Origin: Nitrosomonas sp. Is35
GTDB taxonomy: Bacteria; Pseudomonadota; Gammaproteobacteria; Burkholderiales; Nitrosomonadaceae
NCBI RefSeq assembly: GCF_033063295.1
Contig: NZ_JAWJZH010000001.1
Coordinates: 1-64,000, forward strand
Direction of reading: 5' to 3'
DNA: 64,000 nt
The position numbers and the translations under genes were made by a program. Positions 31,055 through 41,270 of this stretch are shown piece after piece. Numbering within the stretch: position 1 is the stretch's first letter; each line of letters begins with the position of its first letter. The notes beneath the pieces were generated by a model that saw only the letters and a list, made by a program, of their open reading frames with translations, was not told the DNA's origin and ran no database searches.

Positions 31055-31534
31055 TTAATGCTCATGCCCGTGCGCACCGTGAACATGCTCGTGCGCGATT
31101 TCTTCTTCCGTAGCCGGACGCACATCTGTCACGGTGCAGGCAAAATTCAATCGCATCCCGGCAAAGGGGTGGTTACCGTCGACAATAACCGAGTCTTCCG
31201 TGACGTCAGTGACTTTGTAGAGAATAAAATCATCGGAATCTTCCGCGCCGCCTTCGAAGTGCATGCCGATTGCCACATTATCGGGGAATGAATTGCGTGG
31301 TTCCACGCGAATTAATTCAGCGTCATACTCACCGAAAGTATCTTCCGGCTCCATCGAAACCGTGCAGGAATGACCAATCTCCTTTTCATGCAACGCTTCT
31401 TCAACCAAGGGAAAAATACCGCCATAACCACCGTGTAAATAACTGATCGGTGTATCGGTTTTCTCCAGAACTTTTCCCGAAGCGTCCGACAATTCATAGT
31501 TGAGTGAGACCACGGTATCTTTTAAAACGCGCAT
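31055..31534 (-). CDS. slyD: FKBP-type peptidyl-prolyl isomerase, SlyD-like
   Basis: Cytoplasmic proline isomerase and chaperone with a metal-binding tail. The 159-residue protein has the SlyD layout: FKBP half-domain at the N-terminus (TVVSLNYELSDASGKVLEKTD), the inserted flap (GHSCTVSMEPEDTFGEYDAEL), and NHPFAGMRLNFACTVTDVRPAT. The tail HEHVHGAHGHEH is short but His-rich, consistent with Ni/Zn/Cu binding. Monocistronic; the lnt-to-metallopeptidase block ends 137 bases upstream. Confidence 0.92.
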   Translation of the reverse strand: MRVLKDTVVSLNYELSDASGKVLEKTDTPISYLHGGYGGIFPLVEEALHEKEIGHSCTVSMEPEDTFGEYDAELIRVEPRNSFPDNVAIGMHFEGGAEDSDDFILYKVTDVTEDSVIVDGNHPFAGMRLNFACTVTDVRPATEEEIAHEHVHGAHGHEH

Positions 31535-31671
31535 GTTATGTTTATCCTCGCTTTGGTGATTGCAAAATTAGAAAACTTCTAATAATCAAGATGATTATTG
31601 GTTACTAAAACTTGTATTGAATAGGCGCCCATTATACGCATAAAGCTATTTTTTTCCTGCAAAACAAGAGA

Positions 31672-32364
31672 TCAACCATAGTTTTTGAGCATTTTCCGGG
31701 CAGCCTGATAATCGGGGTAAATCGTTCCGACCAGTCCCCAAAACGCCTTCGAGTGATTCATTTCAATCAGATGCGCCAGTTCATGTACGACGACGTAGTC
31801 GATCAAATGCAGTGGCAGTTGGATCAAGCGCCAGTTGAGCGTGACAAGACCACGGCTGTTGCAGCTGCCCCAGCGGGTTTTGGCGCGAGACAGGCGGAAC
31901 GGCGGCGGGGGTACATGCAATGCCGGGGCGTAGATGGCAATGCGCTCTTTGAAGCAGGCAATCGCTTGCTGGCCGTACCAGGCCATGACGAATCGCTCGA
32001 TTTGGCGGAGACTGAGTTGCACTAGGGATTGTTGCGCTGCTTCACAGGTAAATTGCCGCACCATTTCGATCTCGCCGGATGGTTTCAGTGCGATGCGCCA
32101 CGGTTCGCCGAGCAACGGATAGGCCGCATCATGCGTCCACGTCAATGCGAGGCTTTTTTTGGTTTGCCATTGATCGAGCTTTTTTGTGATCCAGCCGGCT
32201 TTTTCCCGCAGAACGGTATCGATGTGCGGGAGTGCGGTTTGCAGCGGCACGCTGATGCGCAAACCGTGGTGATCAATTTGTAAACCGATCGATTTGCGCT
32301 GGCAACGTTTGAGTGTGTAGGTAATTTCCCGGCCGTTGAGCGTCGTGGTGGCTTGCACGAGCAT
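31672..32364 (-). CDS. YgjP-like (DUF45) zinc metallopeptidase
   Basis: Predicted cytoplasmic metalloprotein of the YgjP/WLM-like family. The 230-residue protein carries HELAH near residue 196 (VVHELAHLIEMNHSKAFW) with the third His ligand in NHS, and the family motif RAKTRWGSCNSRGLVTLNWRL, which includes the conserved WGSC. Substrates are unknown. It is the last gene of a tightly packed minus-strand operon, two bases after plsC. Confidence 0.9.
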   Translation of the reverse strand: MLVQATTTLNGREITYTLKRCQRKSIGLQIDHHGLRISVPLQTALPHIDTVLREKAGWITKKLDQWQTKKSLALTWTHDAAYPLLGEPWRIALKPSGEIEMVRQFTCEAAQQSLVQLSLRQIERFVMAWYGQQAIACFKERIAIYAPALHVPPPPFRLSRAKTRWGSCNSRGLVTLNWRLIQLPLHLIDYVVVHELAHLIEMNHSKAFWGLVGTIYPDYQAARKMLKNYG

Positions 32365-32366
32365 GG

Positions 32367-33092
32367 TTACGGTTCTTGCGGGTTTTTCCGGCCGATACGC
32401 AGCATTTCAGCCTCGATCCAGGCTTCCACTTGCGCGTTTAGTTCCCCGGCTTCCATGCCGGTGGGATCGATCGGCTGGCCGATGCTGACGGTAATGGTGC
32501 CAGGGTGTTTGACGAAAGAATTCCTTCCCCACAACTCACCGGCATTGTGCGCGACCGGCACCACCGGCACATTGGTGTGCGTCGCCAGCCAGGCGCCGCC
32601 GATGCGGTATTTGCCGCGTTGTCCCGGCGGGATGCGCGTGCCTTCGGGAAAGATCACGATCCAGAATCCCTGTTGCAAACGGTCCTTGCCTTGCTCGACA
32701 ATTTGTTCCAAGGCTTTCTTCCGCGCGCTGCGGTCAATCGCTATCGGGCTGGTCATTGCCAGCCCCCAGCCAAAAAACGGAATGCGCAGCAGTTCTTTTT
32801 TCAACACCCACACTTGCGGCGGAAAGATTTCCTGGAAAGCCAAGGTTTCCCACGCCGATTGGTGTTTGGATAACACGATGCTCGGGGTTTTCGGAATATT
32901 CTCCGCACCAATGATGCGATAGCGGATGCCGCACAGATTGCACAGCAGAAACAGCATGATGCGCGTCCAGCTCGAAGTCACGCGGTAGCGGTTATGCGGC
33001 GACAGTGGAAAACAAGCGAGCGTAAAAATGGCATACGGCGGCGTAATGATGATTTGCAGCAGCATATACAGCGCCGAACGGAAAATGGCCAC
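32367..33092 (-). CDS. plsC: 1-acyl-sn-glycerol-3-phosphate acyltransferase
   Basis: Makes phosphatidic acid from lysophosphatidic acid in the inner membrane. The 241-residue protein has a hydrophobic N-terminus, acyltransferase motif I with KHQSAWET (H-x4-E/D type) near residue 76, and motif III FPEGTRIPPGQRGKY near 150. Length and motifs are normal. It lies between gmhB and the metallopeptidase with two-base gaps, and its product feeds CdsA, whose gene is at the end of this window. Confidence 0.94.
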   Translation of the reverse strand: MAIFRSALYMLLQIIITPPYAIFTLACFPLSPHNRYRVTSSWTRIMLFLLCNLCGIRYRIIGAENIPKTPSIVLSKHQSAWETLAFQEIFPPQVWVLKKELLRIPFFGWGLAMTSPIAIDRSARKKALEQIVEQGKDRLQQGFWIVIFPEGTRIPPGQRGKYRIGGAWLATHTNVPVVPVAHNAGELWGRNSFVKHPGTITVSIGQPIDPTGMEAGELNAQVEAWIEAEMLRIGRKNPQEP

Positions 33093-33094
33093 TC

Positions 33095-33634
33095 TTATTC
33101 TTCTCCGGCCAGCGCATCCGCTACGGCGGCGAGATTGGCGAAAATCTGCGTATGCGCGGGAATTTCCTGAGCGGCGCGTGTCGTTTCTCCATTGCCGGTC
33201 AGCACCAGCATCGGTATCGCGCCGATTGCCGCAGCCGCTTGTAAATCCTTCAACGAATCGCCGACGGCAGGGATATTTTTTAAATTAACACCGTAGCGCT
33301 GCATGATTTCACCAAACAAACCGGTGGCCGGTTTGCGGCACGAACATTTATCCGCGTTGGTATGCGGGCAAAAGAATATGGCATCGATGCGCCCGCCTGC
33401 GAGATGGACGGCCTTGTACATTTTGTCATTGATGGCGTTGTAAGTCGCCATATCGAGCAAACCGCGCCCGATGCCCGATTGGTTGGTGGCGATGACCACG
33501 CGATACCCGGCATGCGTCAAGCGGGCAATCGCTTCCAGGCTGCCGGGAATCGCGATCCATTCGTCCGGCGTTTTGATAAACGTGCCGCTGCTCTGATTAA
33601 TTACGCCGGTTTGATCGAGGATGATCAGTTTCAT
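33095..33634 (-). CDS. gmhB: GmhB-like heptose bisphosphate phosphatase with altered catalytic motif
   Basis: GmhB is the HAD phosphatase that removes the 7-phosphate of D-glycero-D-manno-heptose 1,7-bisphosphate in LPS core synthesis. The 179-residue protein matches it along its length: NQSGIGRG near residue 51, zinc-binding C89, H91, C97 and C99 (CPHTNADKCSCRKP), and VGDSLKDLQAA with D126. Motif I, however, reads LDQTGVIN instead of the expected LDRDGVIN: D7 is kept but the general acid/base Asp9 is Thr. This would impair the usual phosphatase step; the function may be altered. The stop of glyS is one base upstream. Confidence 0.85.
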   Translation of the reverse strand: MKLIILDQTGVINQSSGTFIKTPDEWIAIPGSLEAIARLTHAGYRVVIATNQSGIGRGLLDMATYNAINDKMYKAVHLAGGRIDAIFFCPHTNADKCSCRKPATGLFGEIMQRYGVNLKNIPAVGDSLKDLQAAAAIGAIPMLVLTGNGETTRAAQEIPAHTQIFANLAAVADALAGEE

Positions 33635-33635
33635 G

Positions 33636-35786
33636 TCAGCTGGCCAGTTTTGAAAGATCGGCGATTTGATTCATCGTCTGGTGCAGTTGCTTCAGCAAAG
33701 CAAGGCGGTTGTTACGCAATTTTTCATCGTCGACGTTCACCATCACGTGATCGAAAAAGGTATCGACCGGAGTTTTCAACGTTGCCAGCAGTTGCAGCGA
33801 AGCGGTGTAATCACCAGTGGCAAAAGCTTCTTTGGTCTTCGGTTCAATGCCTTGCAACGCTTGATAAAGCGCTTGCTCATCGGCTTCCGGCAACCCATCA
33901 GGATCGACGGCATCAGGGATAGCGCTTTCGGTCTTTTTAAGAATATTGCCGACGCGCTTGTTGGCCGCCGCCAGACTGACCGCTTCCGGCAGTGCGGCAA
34001 ACGCCCGCACGGCAGCAAGACGTTTCGGGATATCGCTTAAATGCTGAGGATTCAAACTGAGTACGGCGTCGACTTCTTGTGCGGTGTAGCCTTGTTCGCG
34101 CAAATAACCAACGAGGCGTTCCCAGACAAATTTCTTCAATTGCAGCAGTAATTCTTCCAGATTAGGGGGCAATTTCAGAAAAACCCCTTGTAGATTCGGA
34201 ATCGCGGTGATACTCAATATTTCTCGATAAGTCTGATCGATTAATTGATTCAATTCAAAATGAGCCAGGTTTTTTTCGATCAGAATGCGAATGACTCCCA
34301 ATGCATGACGGCGCAACGCAAACGGATCTTTGTCGCCGGTTGGTACTTCACCGATTATGAACATGATCACTAGTGTTTCCAGTTTATCCGCAAGCGCCAG
34401 ACAAATACCCGCCGGGTTACGCGGCAATTCGTCACCGGCAAAACGCGGTTTGTACTGATCTTCGATGGCAAATGCAATAGCATCGCTTAAACCTTCATGC
34501 TGTGCGTAATAGCGCCCCATGATGCCTTGCAGTTCAGGAAATTCACCGACCATGTCGGTCAGCAAGTCTGCCTTGGCCAACTTAGAAGCCTTAACGGCCT
34601 GATCGGCCAGCTCATTGCCTCCTAACTGTGCGCCAATCATTTTGGCGATGGCGCAAACAGAGTGTATGCGTTTTCCTTGTGTATACGCTTTGTTGTGATA
34701 AACCACTTTATCCAATTCCGGCAAGCGCGATGCCAGCGTTTTTTTGCGATCCTGATCGAAGAAAAACTTGGCATCGGCAAGGCGTGAGCGCACTACGCGT
34801 TCGTTACCGGTGATGACGTGGGCCGGATCGGACGGGCGGATATTGGAAACCAGCAGGAATTTGTTGGCCAGTTTTCCTTGTGCGTCGAGCAGCGGGAAGT
34901 ATTTCTGGTTCGCTTTCATGGTCAGAATCAGGCATTCCTGCGGTACTTGCAGGAACTCCGCGTCGAATGTGCCAACCAGCACATTGGGATGTTCGACCAG
35001 CGCGGTAACTTCGTCCAGTAAAGCCTCGTCGTTGACCGGTGTGAGATGCTGCTGCGCGGCAGCGGCTGCCAGCTGGCGTGCGATTTCCGCGCGACGCTCG
35101 GCGAAACCGGCGAGCACTGCGCCTTCGGTGGCCAGTTGTTGCGCGTAACTATCGGCATTGTGCAATACGATGGGATTTACTTTCGCCTCAAAGCGATGCC
35201 CCTGGGTTTCCCGCCCGGCTTGCAGACCGAGAATATTCACCGGAACGATGTCCGCACCGTGCAATGCAGTCAGCGCGTGCGCTGGACGCACAAAATTGAC
35301 GCTGCTCCAGCCGTCCGCCAATTGGTAAGTCATCACTTTGGGAATCGGTAGTTTACCAATCGCTTCCTCTAACGCTTTTTGCAGTCCATCGGTCAGCGCG
35401 ATGCCTGTCACGGTGGTATCCCAGAACAGCGTTTCGGTTTTGCCATCCAGCGCACGTTTGAGCTGCGGCACGACCGAGGCATCCGCGCCGAGGCTGGCCA
35501 GTTTTTTCAATAACGGCGGTGTGGCCTGGCCTTCCGCATCCAGACCGACTTTGACCGGCATCAGTTTTTGCGTGACTGCTTGATCGGCCGCTTGATCGGC
35601 AACATTGACGATATGCACCGCCAATCGTCTCGGGGTTGCATACGGTGTGATGGTTGCGTCGTGCGCGATCAGCCCTTGCGCTTTCAGGCTGTCAGCCAGC
35701 AATTGCGCAAAACTGGCGCCCAATTGTTTCAGCGATTTGGGCGGCAATTCCTCGACCAATAATTCAACCAGCAGATTCTTGCTCAT
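33636..35786 (-). CDS. glyS: Glycyl-tRNA synthetase beta subunit
   Basis: Beta chain of the alpha2-beta2 glycyl-tRNA synthetase; it recognises tRNA-Gly. The 716-residue product starts [20 protein letters not shown], typical of GlyS, and has the central and C-terminal helical and anticodon-binding parts. An ATG 13 codons upstream exists, but the start at 35786 overlaps the glyQ stop by four bases (ATGA) and fits family alignments, so it is preferred. The stop lies one base from the gmhB start. Confidence 0.97.
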   Translation of the reverse strand: MSKNLLVELLVEELPPKSLKQLGASFAQLLADSLKAQGLIAHDATITPYATPRRLAVHIVNVADQAADQAVTQKLMPVKVGLDAEGQATPPLLKKLASLGADASVVPQLKRALDGKTETLFWDTTVTGIALTDGLQKALEEAIGKLPIPKVMTYQLADGWSSVNFVRPAHALTALHGADIVPVNILGLQAGRETQGHRFEAKVNPIVLHNADSYAQQLATEGAVLAGFAERRAEIARQLAAAAAQQHLTPVNDEALLDEVTALVEHPNVLVGTFDAEFLQVPQECLILTMKANQKYFPLLDAQGKLANKFLLVSNIRPSDPAHVITGNERVVRSRLADAKFFFDQDRKKTLASRLPELDKVVYHNKAYTQGKRIHSVCAIAKMIGAQLGGNELADQAVKASKLAKADLLTDMVGEFPELQGIMGRYYAQHEGLSDAIAFAIEDQYKPRFAGDELPRNPAGICLALADKLETLVIMFIIGEVPTGDKDPFALRRHALGVIRILIEKNLAHFELNQLIDQTYREILSITAIPNLQGVFLKLPPNLEELLLQLKKFVWERLVGYLREQGYTAQEVDAVLSLNPQHLSDIPKRLAAVRAFAALPEAVSLAAANKRVGNILKKTESAIPDAVDPDGLPEADEQALYQALQGIEPKTKEAFATGDYTASLQLLATLKTPVDTFFDHVMVNVDDEKLRNNRLALLKQLHQTMNQIADLSKLAS

Positions 35787-36709
35787 GATGCGGATTCCTG
35801 CATGTCGGGCATTTGTGCGACCCATTCGCGCGGCGCCATCGGGAACGGCGGATTGAGGTTTTTACGGCTGTCGTAATACGCTTTGGCGACCTGCCGCGAC
35901 AGATTGCGGATGCGCCCGATATACGCGGCGCGCTCGGTGACGGAAATCGCGCCGCGCGCATCGAGCAAATTGAATGTATGCGCTGCTTTCAACACTTGCT
36001 CGTAGGCCGGAAGCGCCAATTGCTGTTCAATGAGGTGATTGGCTTGCGCTTCGTGCTTGCCGAACGCCAGAAACAGAAATTCGGTGTCGCTGTACTCAAA
36101 GTTATATTTGGATTGCTCGACTTCGTTTTGATGATACACGTCGCGGTATGTCAATCCTTTGGTCCAGGTTAGATCGAACACGCTTTCCACACCCTGCAAA
36201 TACATCGCCAGACGTTCCAATCCGTAGGTGATTTCACCGGTGATGGGTTTGCAATCGATACCGCCGACTTGCTGGAAATAGGTGAATTGCGTGACCTCCA
36301 TGCCGTTCAGCCAGGTTTCCCAGCCCAATCCCCACGCGCCCAAGGTCGGATTTTCCCAATCGTCCTCGACCAGACGCACGTCATTCTGCGTCAAATCAAA
36401 CCCCAATAAGCGCAGCGAATCGAGATACAAATCCAGAATGTTTTTCGGCGCCGGTTTCAGCACCACCTGAAACTGATAATAATGCTGCAAACGATTGGGA
36501 TTGTCGCCGTAACGGCCGTCTTTGGGGCGGCGCGCCGGTTGCACATAAGCGGCTTTCCACGGTTCGGGGCCGATGGCGCGAAGAAACGTGGCGGTATGGC
36601 TGGTGCCCGCGCCCACTTCCATATCGTATGGCTGCAAAATCGCGCATCCCTGCTCGTTCCAATACTGTTGCAAGGTCAGGATTATTTCCTGGAAGGTCAA
36701 TGTCGGCAT
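35783..36709 (-). CDS. glyQ: Glycyl-tRNA synthetase alpha subunit
   Basis: Catalytic class II chain that activates glycine. The 308-residue protein has the family-wide start [21 protein letters not shown], the conserved [20 protein letters not shown] and [10 protein letters not shown] motifs, and the class II motif 3 region [13 protein letters not shown]. It is 45 bases 3' of lnt and is co-translated with glyS. Confidence 0.97.
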   Translation of the reverse strand: MPTLTFQEIILTLQQYWNEQGCAILQPYDMEVGAGTSHTATFLRAIGPEPWKAAYVQPARRPKDGRYGDNPNRLQHYYQFQVVLKPAPKNILDLYLDSLRLLGFDLTQNDVRLVEDDWENPTLGAWGLGWETWLNGMEVTQFTYFQQVGGIDCKPITGEITYGLERLAMYLQGVESVFDLTWTKGLTYRDVYHQNEVEQSKYNFEYSDTEFLFLAFGKHEAQANHLIEQQLALPAYEQVLKAAHTFNLLDARGAISVTERAAYIGRIRNLSRQVAKAYYDSRKNLNPPFPMAPREWVAQMPDMQESAS

Positions 36710-36754
36710 GAAAAGTCGAGTTTTATCGCCATTAAAAGAAAAATTATGCGGATT

Positions 36755-38257
36755 TTACCGGGTTTTCCATGCCGCGCGGAAGGCGGATAGCAAACCGATG
36801 CACAATAACAACCCGGCCAGCCCTAGCACCGGGTAATTTCCCATGCGCACATACGGTGTCGCGCCGGTAAAGCCTTGCGCCAATCCATGCAGCGCCGCGG
36901 TGGTGAAAATTTCGATGGTTTGCAACACCCTGCCGCGCTCGTCGATGATCGCGGTCACGCCGGTATTGGTGGCGCGCAGCATGTAGCGTCCGGTTTCCAA
37001 GGCGCGCATTTGCGAAATCTGCAAGTGTTGCTGCGGCCCGATCGAGCGGCCGAACCAGGCATCGTTACTGACATTGACCAGCATCGTCGCTTGCGGCAAT
37101 TGATAGATGATTTCCTCGCCGAACACGTCTTCGTAACAAATATTGATCGCGACGCGCTGCCCGGCTAAATTCATCGGCTGCTGATCCAAACCGCCGCGCG
37201 AGAAATCGGACAGCGGAATTTGCAGCACTTGAATCACCCAGCCAAAAAGCGGTTTGAAGGGAATGTATTCACCGAAGGGAACCAGGTGATGCTTGCGGTA
37301 ACTCTGTTCCGGCGCGGAACCGAAGCTGAACATGGTGTTGTAATATTCGTTGCCGTTATGCGTTGTGCGCTCGGCCAGGCCGATCAACACGTCGCCGTTG
37401 TTATTCCTGGCATGCTCGGCCAGATACGACAAATACAGTGGCGGCACAGTATCGCTGAACAACGGAATGGAAATTTCTGGCGTCACGATCAAGCGGCTAT
37501 CGCTTTCCACGATCAGCTTGGCGTATGTTTGCATGGTGCTTTCCAGGTGATCTTCACGCCACTTCATATCTTGCGGAATATTACCTTGCAGCAAACTCAC
37601 GCTAACCGGTTCTCCTTCCGGTTTAACCCAGTCGATCAACTGCAAGCCATACCCGCCGCACCACATCAGCAGCAAAGGCAGGGCGTAGCGCCATTTTTTA
37701 ATCCCCTGATCAAACCAGAAGAAAAGCAGGGCCGCGCTGAATATCAGCAAAAACGAAATACCGTAAACACCGAAAACCGGCGCAAAACCCGCCAAGGGAC
37801 TGAACGGTGCTTGCGAATAGCCCAGCGCCAGCCAGGGAAAACCGGTAAACAACGTGCCGCGCAACCATTCCGACAGCACCCATAGAGCCGCAGCCAGCGA
37901 TGCCCAAAGAAAAGGCGAAGTCAGGCGGGAGCGGGTCAGAAGCCAAAAGCCCACAGCCGGAAACAGCGACAGGTAAGCGCAGAGTACGATCAATGCAACC
38001 ACCGCAATGGGCATCGGCATGGCGCCAAAATCGTGCAAACTGACGTAAATCCAGGTGACCCCGGCGCTGAACAGTCCCATGCCGAAACCGAATCCCAACG
38101 CGGCATTTTTCAGCGGGCTTTGGCTTTTGTGGCACAATCCCAGTAATACAGCCACGGTGATGACCGGCACCGGAAAAAGATAGAAAGGCGCAAAACCGAG
38201 CACGGTCAGCATGCCCAGCAGAAAAACAATAACCAGTTTTAACAAAGGATTTTTCAA
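36755..38257 (-). CDS. lnt: Apolipoprotein N-acyltransferase
   Basis: Inner-membrane enzyme that adds the third acyl chain to lipoproteins. The 500-residue protein has about six N-terminal membrane helices, then a nitrilase-like periplasmic domain with the catalytic triad positions: Glu in VTPEISIPLF, Lys in YRKHHLVPFGEYIPF and Cys in INICYEDVFG. It ends with a final membrane helix. It is the first gene of the lnt-glyQ-glyS-gmhB-plsC-metallopeptidase block. Several lipoproteins encoded in this window would be substrates. Confidence 0.96.
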   Translation of the reverse strand: MKNPLLKLVIVFLLGMLTVLGFAPFYLFPVPVITVAVLLGLCHKSQSPLKNAALGFGFGMGLFSAGVTWIYVSLHDFGAMPMPIAVVALIVLCAYLSLFPAVGFWLLTRSRLTSPFLWASLAAALWVLSEWLRGTLFTGFPWLALGYSQAPFSPLAGFAPVFGVYGISFLLIFSAALLFFWFDQGIKKWRYALPLLLMWCGGYGLQLIDWVKPEGEPVSVSLLQGNIPQDMKWREDHLESTMQTYAKLIVESDSRLIVTPEISIPLFSDTVPPLYLSYLAEHARNNNGDVLIGLAERTTHNGNEYYNTMFSFGSAPEQSYRKHHLVPFGEYIPFKPLFGWVIQVLQIPLSDFSRGGLDQQPMNLAGQRVAINICYEDVFGEEIIYQLPQATMLVNVSNDAWFGRSIGPQQHLQISQMRALETGRYMLRATNTGVTAIIDERGRVLQTIEIFTTAALHGLAQGFTGATPYVRMGNYPVLGLAGLLLCIGLLSAFRAAWKTR

Positions 38258-38641
38258 TCGAGTCCAATTAGCGATGAAGATGGGAAAAACTGCCAGCCGC
38301 CGGAAATTACCGGATACCGTAGAAACTGCACTGAACTTTCATATTTTAATGGTGTTCTCAGCATTTGCTTTATCATAAATTAACCCGTGACATCTTTGCG
38401 TACAATTTTAATCTTACTTTTCCGGGTGACATTCCATACGACTTATGCTAAATAATTATTTATTCACTTTATTGCCGGTATAAAAGTAGAATATGCGCAC
38501 TGTTTTGCGTAACATCCGGTCTTGAATCCAGCGCACGGCTGCACGAAAAATGACTGAATGCTAAATGATTTAATGAATCCTGCGAATGCGGCACGGAAGT
38601 TGTACGTTTTATCTTATATTTGAAAATCAATCGGATTTCTC
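38258..38641. other. Intergenic region between lnt and the TPR gene
   Basis: A 384-base AT-rich gap between divergent genes. It should hold both promoters, but no convincing -35/-10 pair, strong hairpin, repeat or RNA gene was recognised. Confidence 0.4.
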
Positions 38642-40378
38642 ATGAAATTTAAAATTCTATGCGTGTTATTGCTGTCCGGACTTACTGCCTGCGCGCAGCT
38701 TCCTTCCAATAAGGAAGCAGAAAAAACAGGGGAATCCGCCGATCCGGAAGAAGTCAGTCAGCTGAATTTACCCAAGCAGGAGCTGACTGCGCCCATTCTG
38801 TTTGATTTTTTAGTCGGAGAGACCGCATTGCAGCGCGGCAGCTTGGATATTGCGGTCAACCGCTATGTCAAGCTGGCCAAAACGACGCGCGATCCCCGTA
38901 TCGCCAAACGCGCAACGGAAATTTCCCTGCATGCCGGCAATCCCTTTGCGGCGGAACAAGCGGCCACGCTGTGGGTTGGACTCGAGCCTGATTCCGTCGA
39001 TGCGCGCCAAACCATCGCCGCACTGCTGGTCAATCTGGGCAAGCTGGATGCCGCGCGGCCCCATCTCGAAAAACTGCTGGCTACGGAAAAAGAGGGCGTC
39101 GGCAATGCCTTCATGCAACTCAACCAATTGTTGTCACGCAATCCGGATAAAACCGCGACACTGCAATTGATACAACAGCTTTCACAACCGTATAAGGATG
39201 TTCCGGAAGTTCATTTCGCCATTTCCCAGGCAGCATGGTTCGCCAATCAGCATCAGCTGGCACTGGATGAGATGCAGCGTGCGTTGGCTTTGCGTCCCGA
39301 ATGGGAAATCGCCGCCGTGCATAACGGCAGAATACTGCAACGCGTTTCCGCTGCCGATGCAAGCGAATTTTACCGCGGCTATCTCGATAAATATCCGGAA
39401 TCCAACGAAGTCAGAGTGGCTTATACCCGGGTACTGATCGGTGCAAGCGAGATTGAACAGGCGCGCGAGCAAGTGCAATGGTTATTGGATAAAAATCCCG
39501 AAGACGCGGAAATAACCCTGGCAGCGGGATTATTGGCCACGGAGATGGGTGATTTTGATGTTACGGAAGCCAGTTTCAAAAAAGCGCTGACTCTGGGATA
39601 CAAGGATACCAATGCGGTGTACTTCCACTTGGCGCAGATTTATGAAGAAACCAATCGTCCCGATTTAGCCATGGAAGCGTATCAGCAGGTAAAAAGCGGA
39701 GGGCGTTATTTACCGGCGCAAATCCGTTATGCGGATTTATTGGCATTAAAAGGTCATTTGCAGGAAGCGCGCGCGCATCTGCAAAAACTACCCGCCGCCA
39801 ATGATCAGCAAGCAGCGCATTTGATCTTGGCAGAAGCGCAGATTTTGCGGCGTTCCAAGGCTCACCAAGAAGTCTACGATTTGCTCGATGCAGGATTAAA
39901 GAAACTGCCGGATTATCCCGAGCTGCTTTATGATCGCGCCCTGGCAGCCGACAAGCTGGGTAAATTTAAAATCCTGGAGCAGGATTTGCGCAAATTGATC
40001 AAGCTGAAACCGGAAAATGCACATGCCTATAATGCGCTGGGTTACAGCTTCGCTGAGCGCGGCATGCATTTACCGGAAGCGTTGAAATTGATCAGGAAAG
40101 CCGTTGAGCTCTCTCCAGAGGATCCCTATATTATGGATAGCTTGGGTTGGGTATACTACCGCATGGGAAATTTCGTGGAAGGATTGAATTTTCTGAATTT
40201 GGCATTCGCCGCCCGCCCGGATGCGGAAATTGCGGCGCACTTGGGTGAAGTGCTTTGGGTACAAGGCGCTAAAGACGATGCCAAGAATATATGGCGTACC
40301 GCTTTGGAAAAAGATCCGGATAACGAAATCCTGCTGGAAACATTGCAACGCTTAACAAAAAAGAAAGCGATTGATTAA
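38642..40378 (+). CDS. TPR-repeat lipoprotein
   Basis: Predicted envelope lipoprotein with many tetratricopeptide repeats, so a scaffold for protein contacts; its role is unknown. The 578-residue precursor has lipobox LTAC (Cys17) followed by Ala-Gln. The rest consists of TPR-type helices throughout, for example YNALGYSFAERGMHLPEALKLIRKAVELSPEDP and MDSLGWVYYRMGNFVEGLNFL. In many betaproteobacteria such a gene directly precedes lolB and ispE; here minCDE lies between. Confidence 0.85.
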   Translation: MKFKILCVLLLSGLTACAQLPSNKEAEKTGESADPEEVSQLNLPKQELTAPILFDFLVGETALQRGSLDIAVNRYVKLAKTTRDPRIAKRATEISLHAGNPFAAEQAATLWVGLEPDSVDARQTIAALLVNLGKLDAARPHLEKLLATEKEGVGNAFMQLNQLLSRNPDKTATLQLIQQLSQPYKDVPEVHFAISQAAWFANQHQLALDEMQRALALRPEWEIAAVHNGRILQRVSAADASEFYRGYLDKYPESNEVRVAYTRVLIGASEIEQAREQVQWLLDKNPEDAEITLAAGLLATEMGDFDVTEASFKKALTLGYKDTNAVYFHLAQIYEETNRPDLAMEAYQQVKSGGRYLPAQIRYADLLALKGHLQEARAHLQKLPAANDQQAAHLILAEAQILRRSKAHQEVYDLLDAGLKKLPDYPELLYDRALAADKLGKFKILEQDLRKLIKLKPENAHAYNALGYSFAERGMHLPEALKLIRKAVELSPEDPYIMDSLGWVYYRMGNFVEGLNFLNLAFAARPDAEIAAHLGEVLWVQGAKDDAKNIWRTALEKDPDNEILLETLQRLTKKKAID

Positions 40379-40474
40379 ACCGGTTTTCATTGGCATGACC
40401 GGTATCTTTTCAAACATCATAAACAGTGCTTTGATCCCTGCCATGAATCTCTGTGAGCCTGTCAAACAATTAAA

Positions 40475-41245
40475 ATGCTAAACACCACTCCAGCACTGGA
40501 ATTCAAAAGCAGCACTTTTTTCGCGCCCATCTTGATTCTTTACACCAACGATCTGGCTGCAATCGAACAGACACTGCATGAAAAAATCAACCTGGCGCCG
40601 GAGTTCTTCAAAGACTCTCCGCTGATTATCGATTTGCGCGAATTAAACAAACAGAATCTGGATATCGATTTCACGCAGATCATCCAGCTGTTGCGCAGAG
40701 TCAGTTTTTTTCCGGTCGGTATCCGCGGCGGCAATGAGAACCAGAATAAACAGGCGCGCGCTTTATTCATTCCGATCGATACGGTGCGCGAACAAGGAAA
40801 TACAATCACTGTCGGAGCGGAAGCACCCAAACAGGAAACGGCTCCACAGCCTGCCGCACAACCGGAAACAGCCGCGATCAAAGAGCCGGTCCGGCCTATC
40901 CCGATTCCGCCGGTTGCCGCAACGGCAACCTTGGTGACGCAGCCGATCCGCTCGGGACAACGAATTTACGCAGCCGGTGATTTGATCATTTTGTCGCAGG
41001 TCAGCGCCGGCGCCGAAATTATGGCCGAAGGCAATATACACGTCTATAATACGTTAAGAGGGCGCGCTTTGGCGGGCGTTCATGGCAATACAGCCGCCCG
41101 GATATTTTGTTTTGATCTACAGGCAGAGCTTATTTCCATCGCGGGCGATTATAAAACCAGCGAGGACTTGAACAAACAAACATACAAGAATCCCGTACAG
41201 ATATACTTGCAGAATCATGCGTTAATCATAAAAGAGATCGCTTAA
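40475..41245 (+). CDS. minC: Septum site-determining protein MinC
   Basis: FtsZ polymerisation inhibitor that keeps division at mid-cell. The 256-residue protein has an N-terminal FtsZ-binding domain (about residues 1-105), a Pro-rich linker (about 115-150), and the C-terminal beta-helix that binds MinD ([20 protein letters not shown] start, then [27 protein letters not shown]). The gene is followed by minD after 25 bases. Confidence 0.96.
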   Translation: MLNTTPALEFKSSTFFAPILILYTNDLAAIEQTLHEKINLAPEFFKDSPLIIDLRELNKQNLDIDFTQIIQLLRRVSFFPVGIRGGNENQNKQARALFIPIDTVREQGNTITVGAEAPKQETAPQPAAQPETAAIKEPVRPIPIPPVAATATLVTQPIRSGQRIYAAGDLIILSQVSAGAEIMAEGNIHVYNTLRGRALAGVHGNTAARIFCFDLQAELISIAGDYKTSEDLNKQTYKNPVQIYLQNHALIIKEIA

Positions 41246-41270
41246 GACCAAACAGGCAAAGGAGGCTCAA

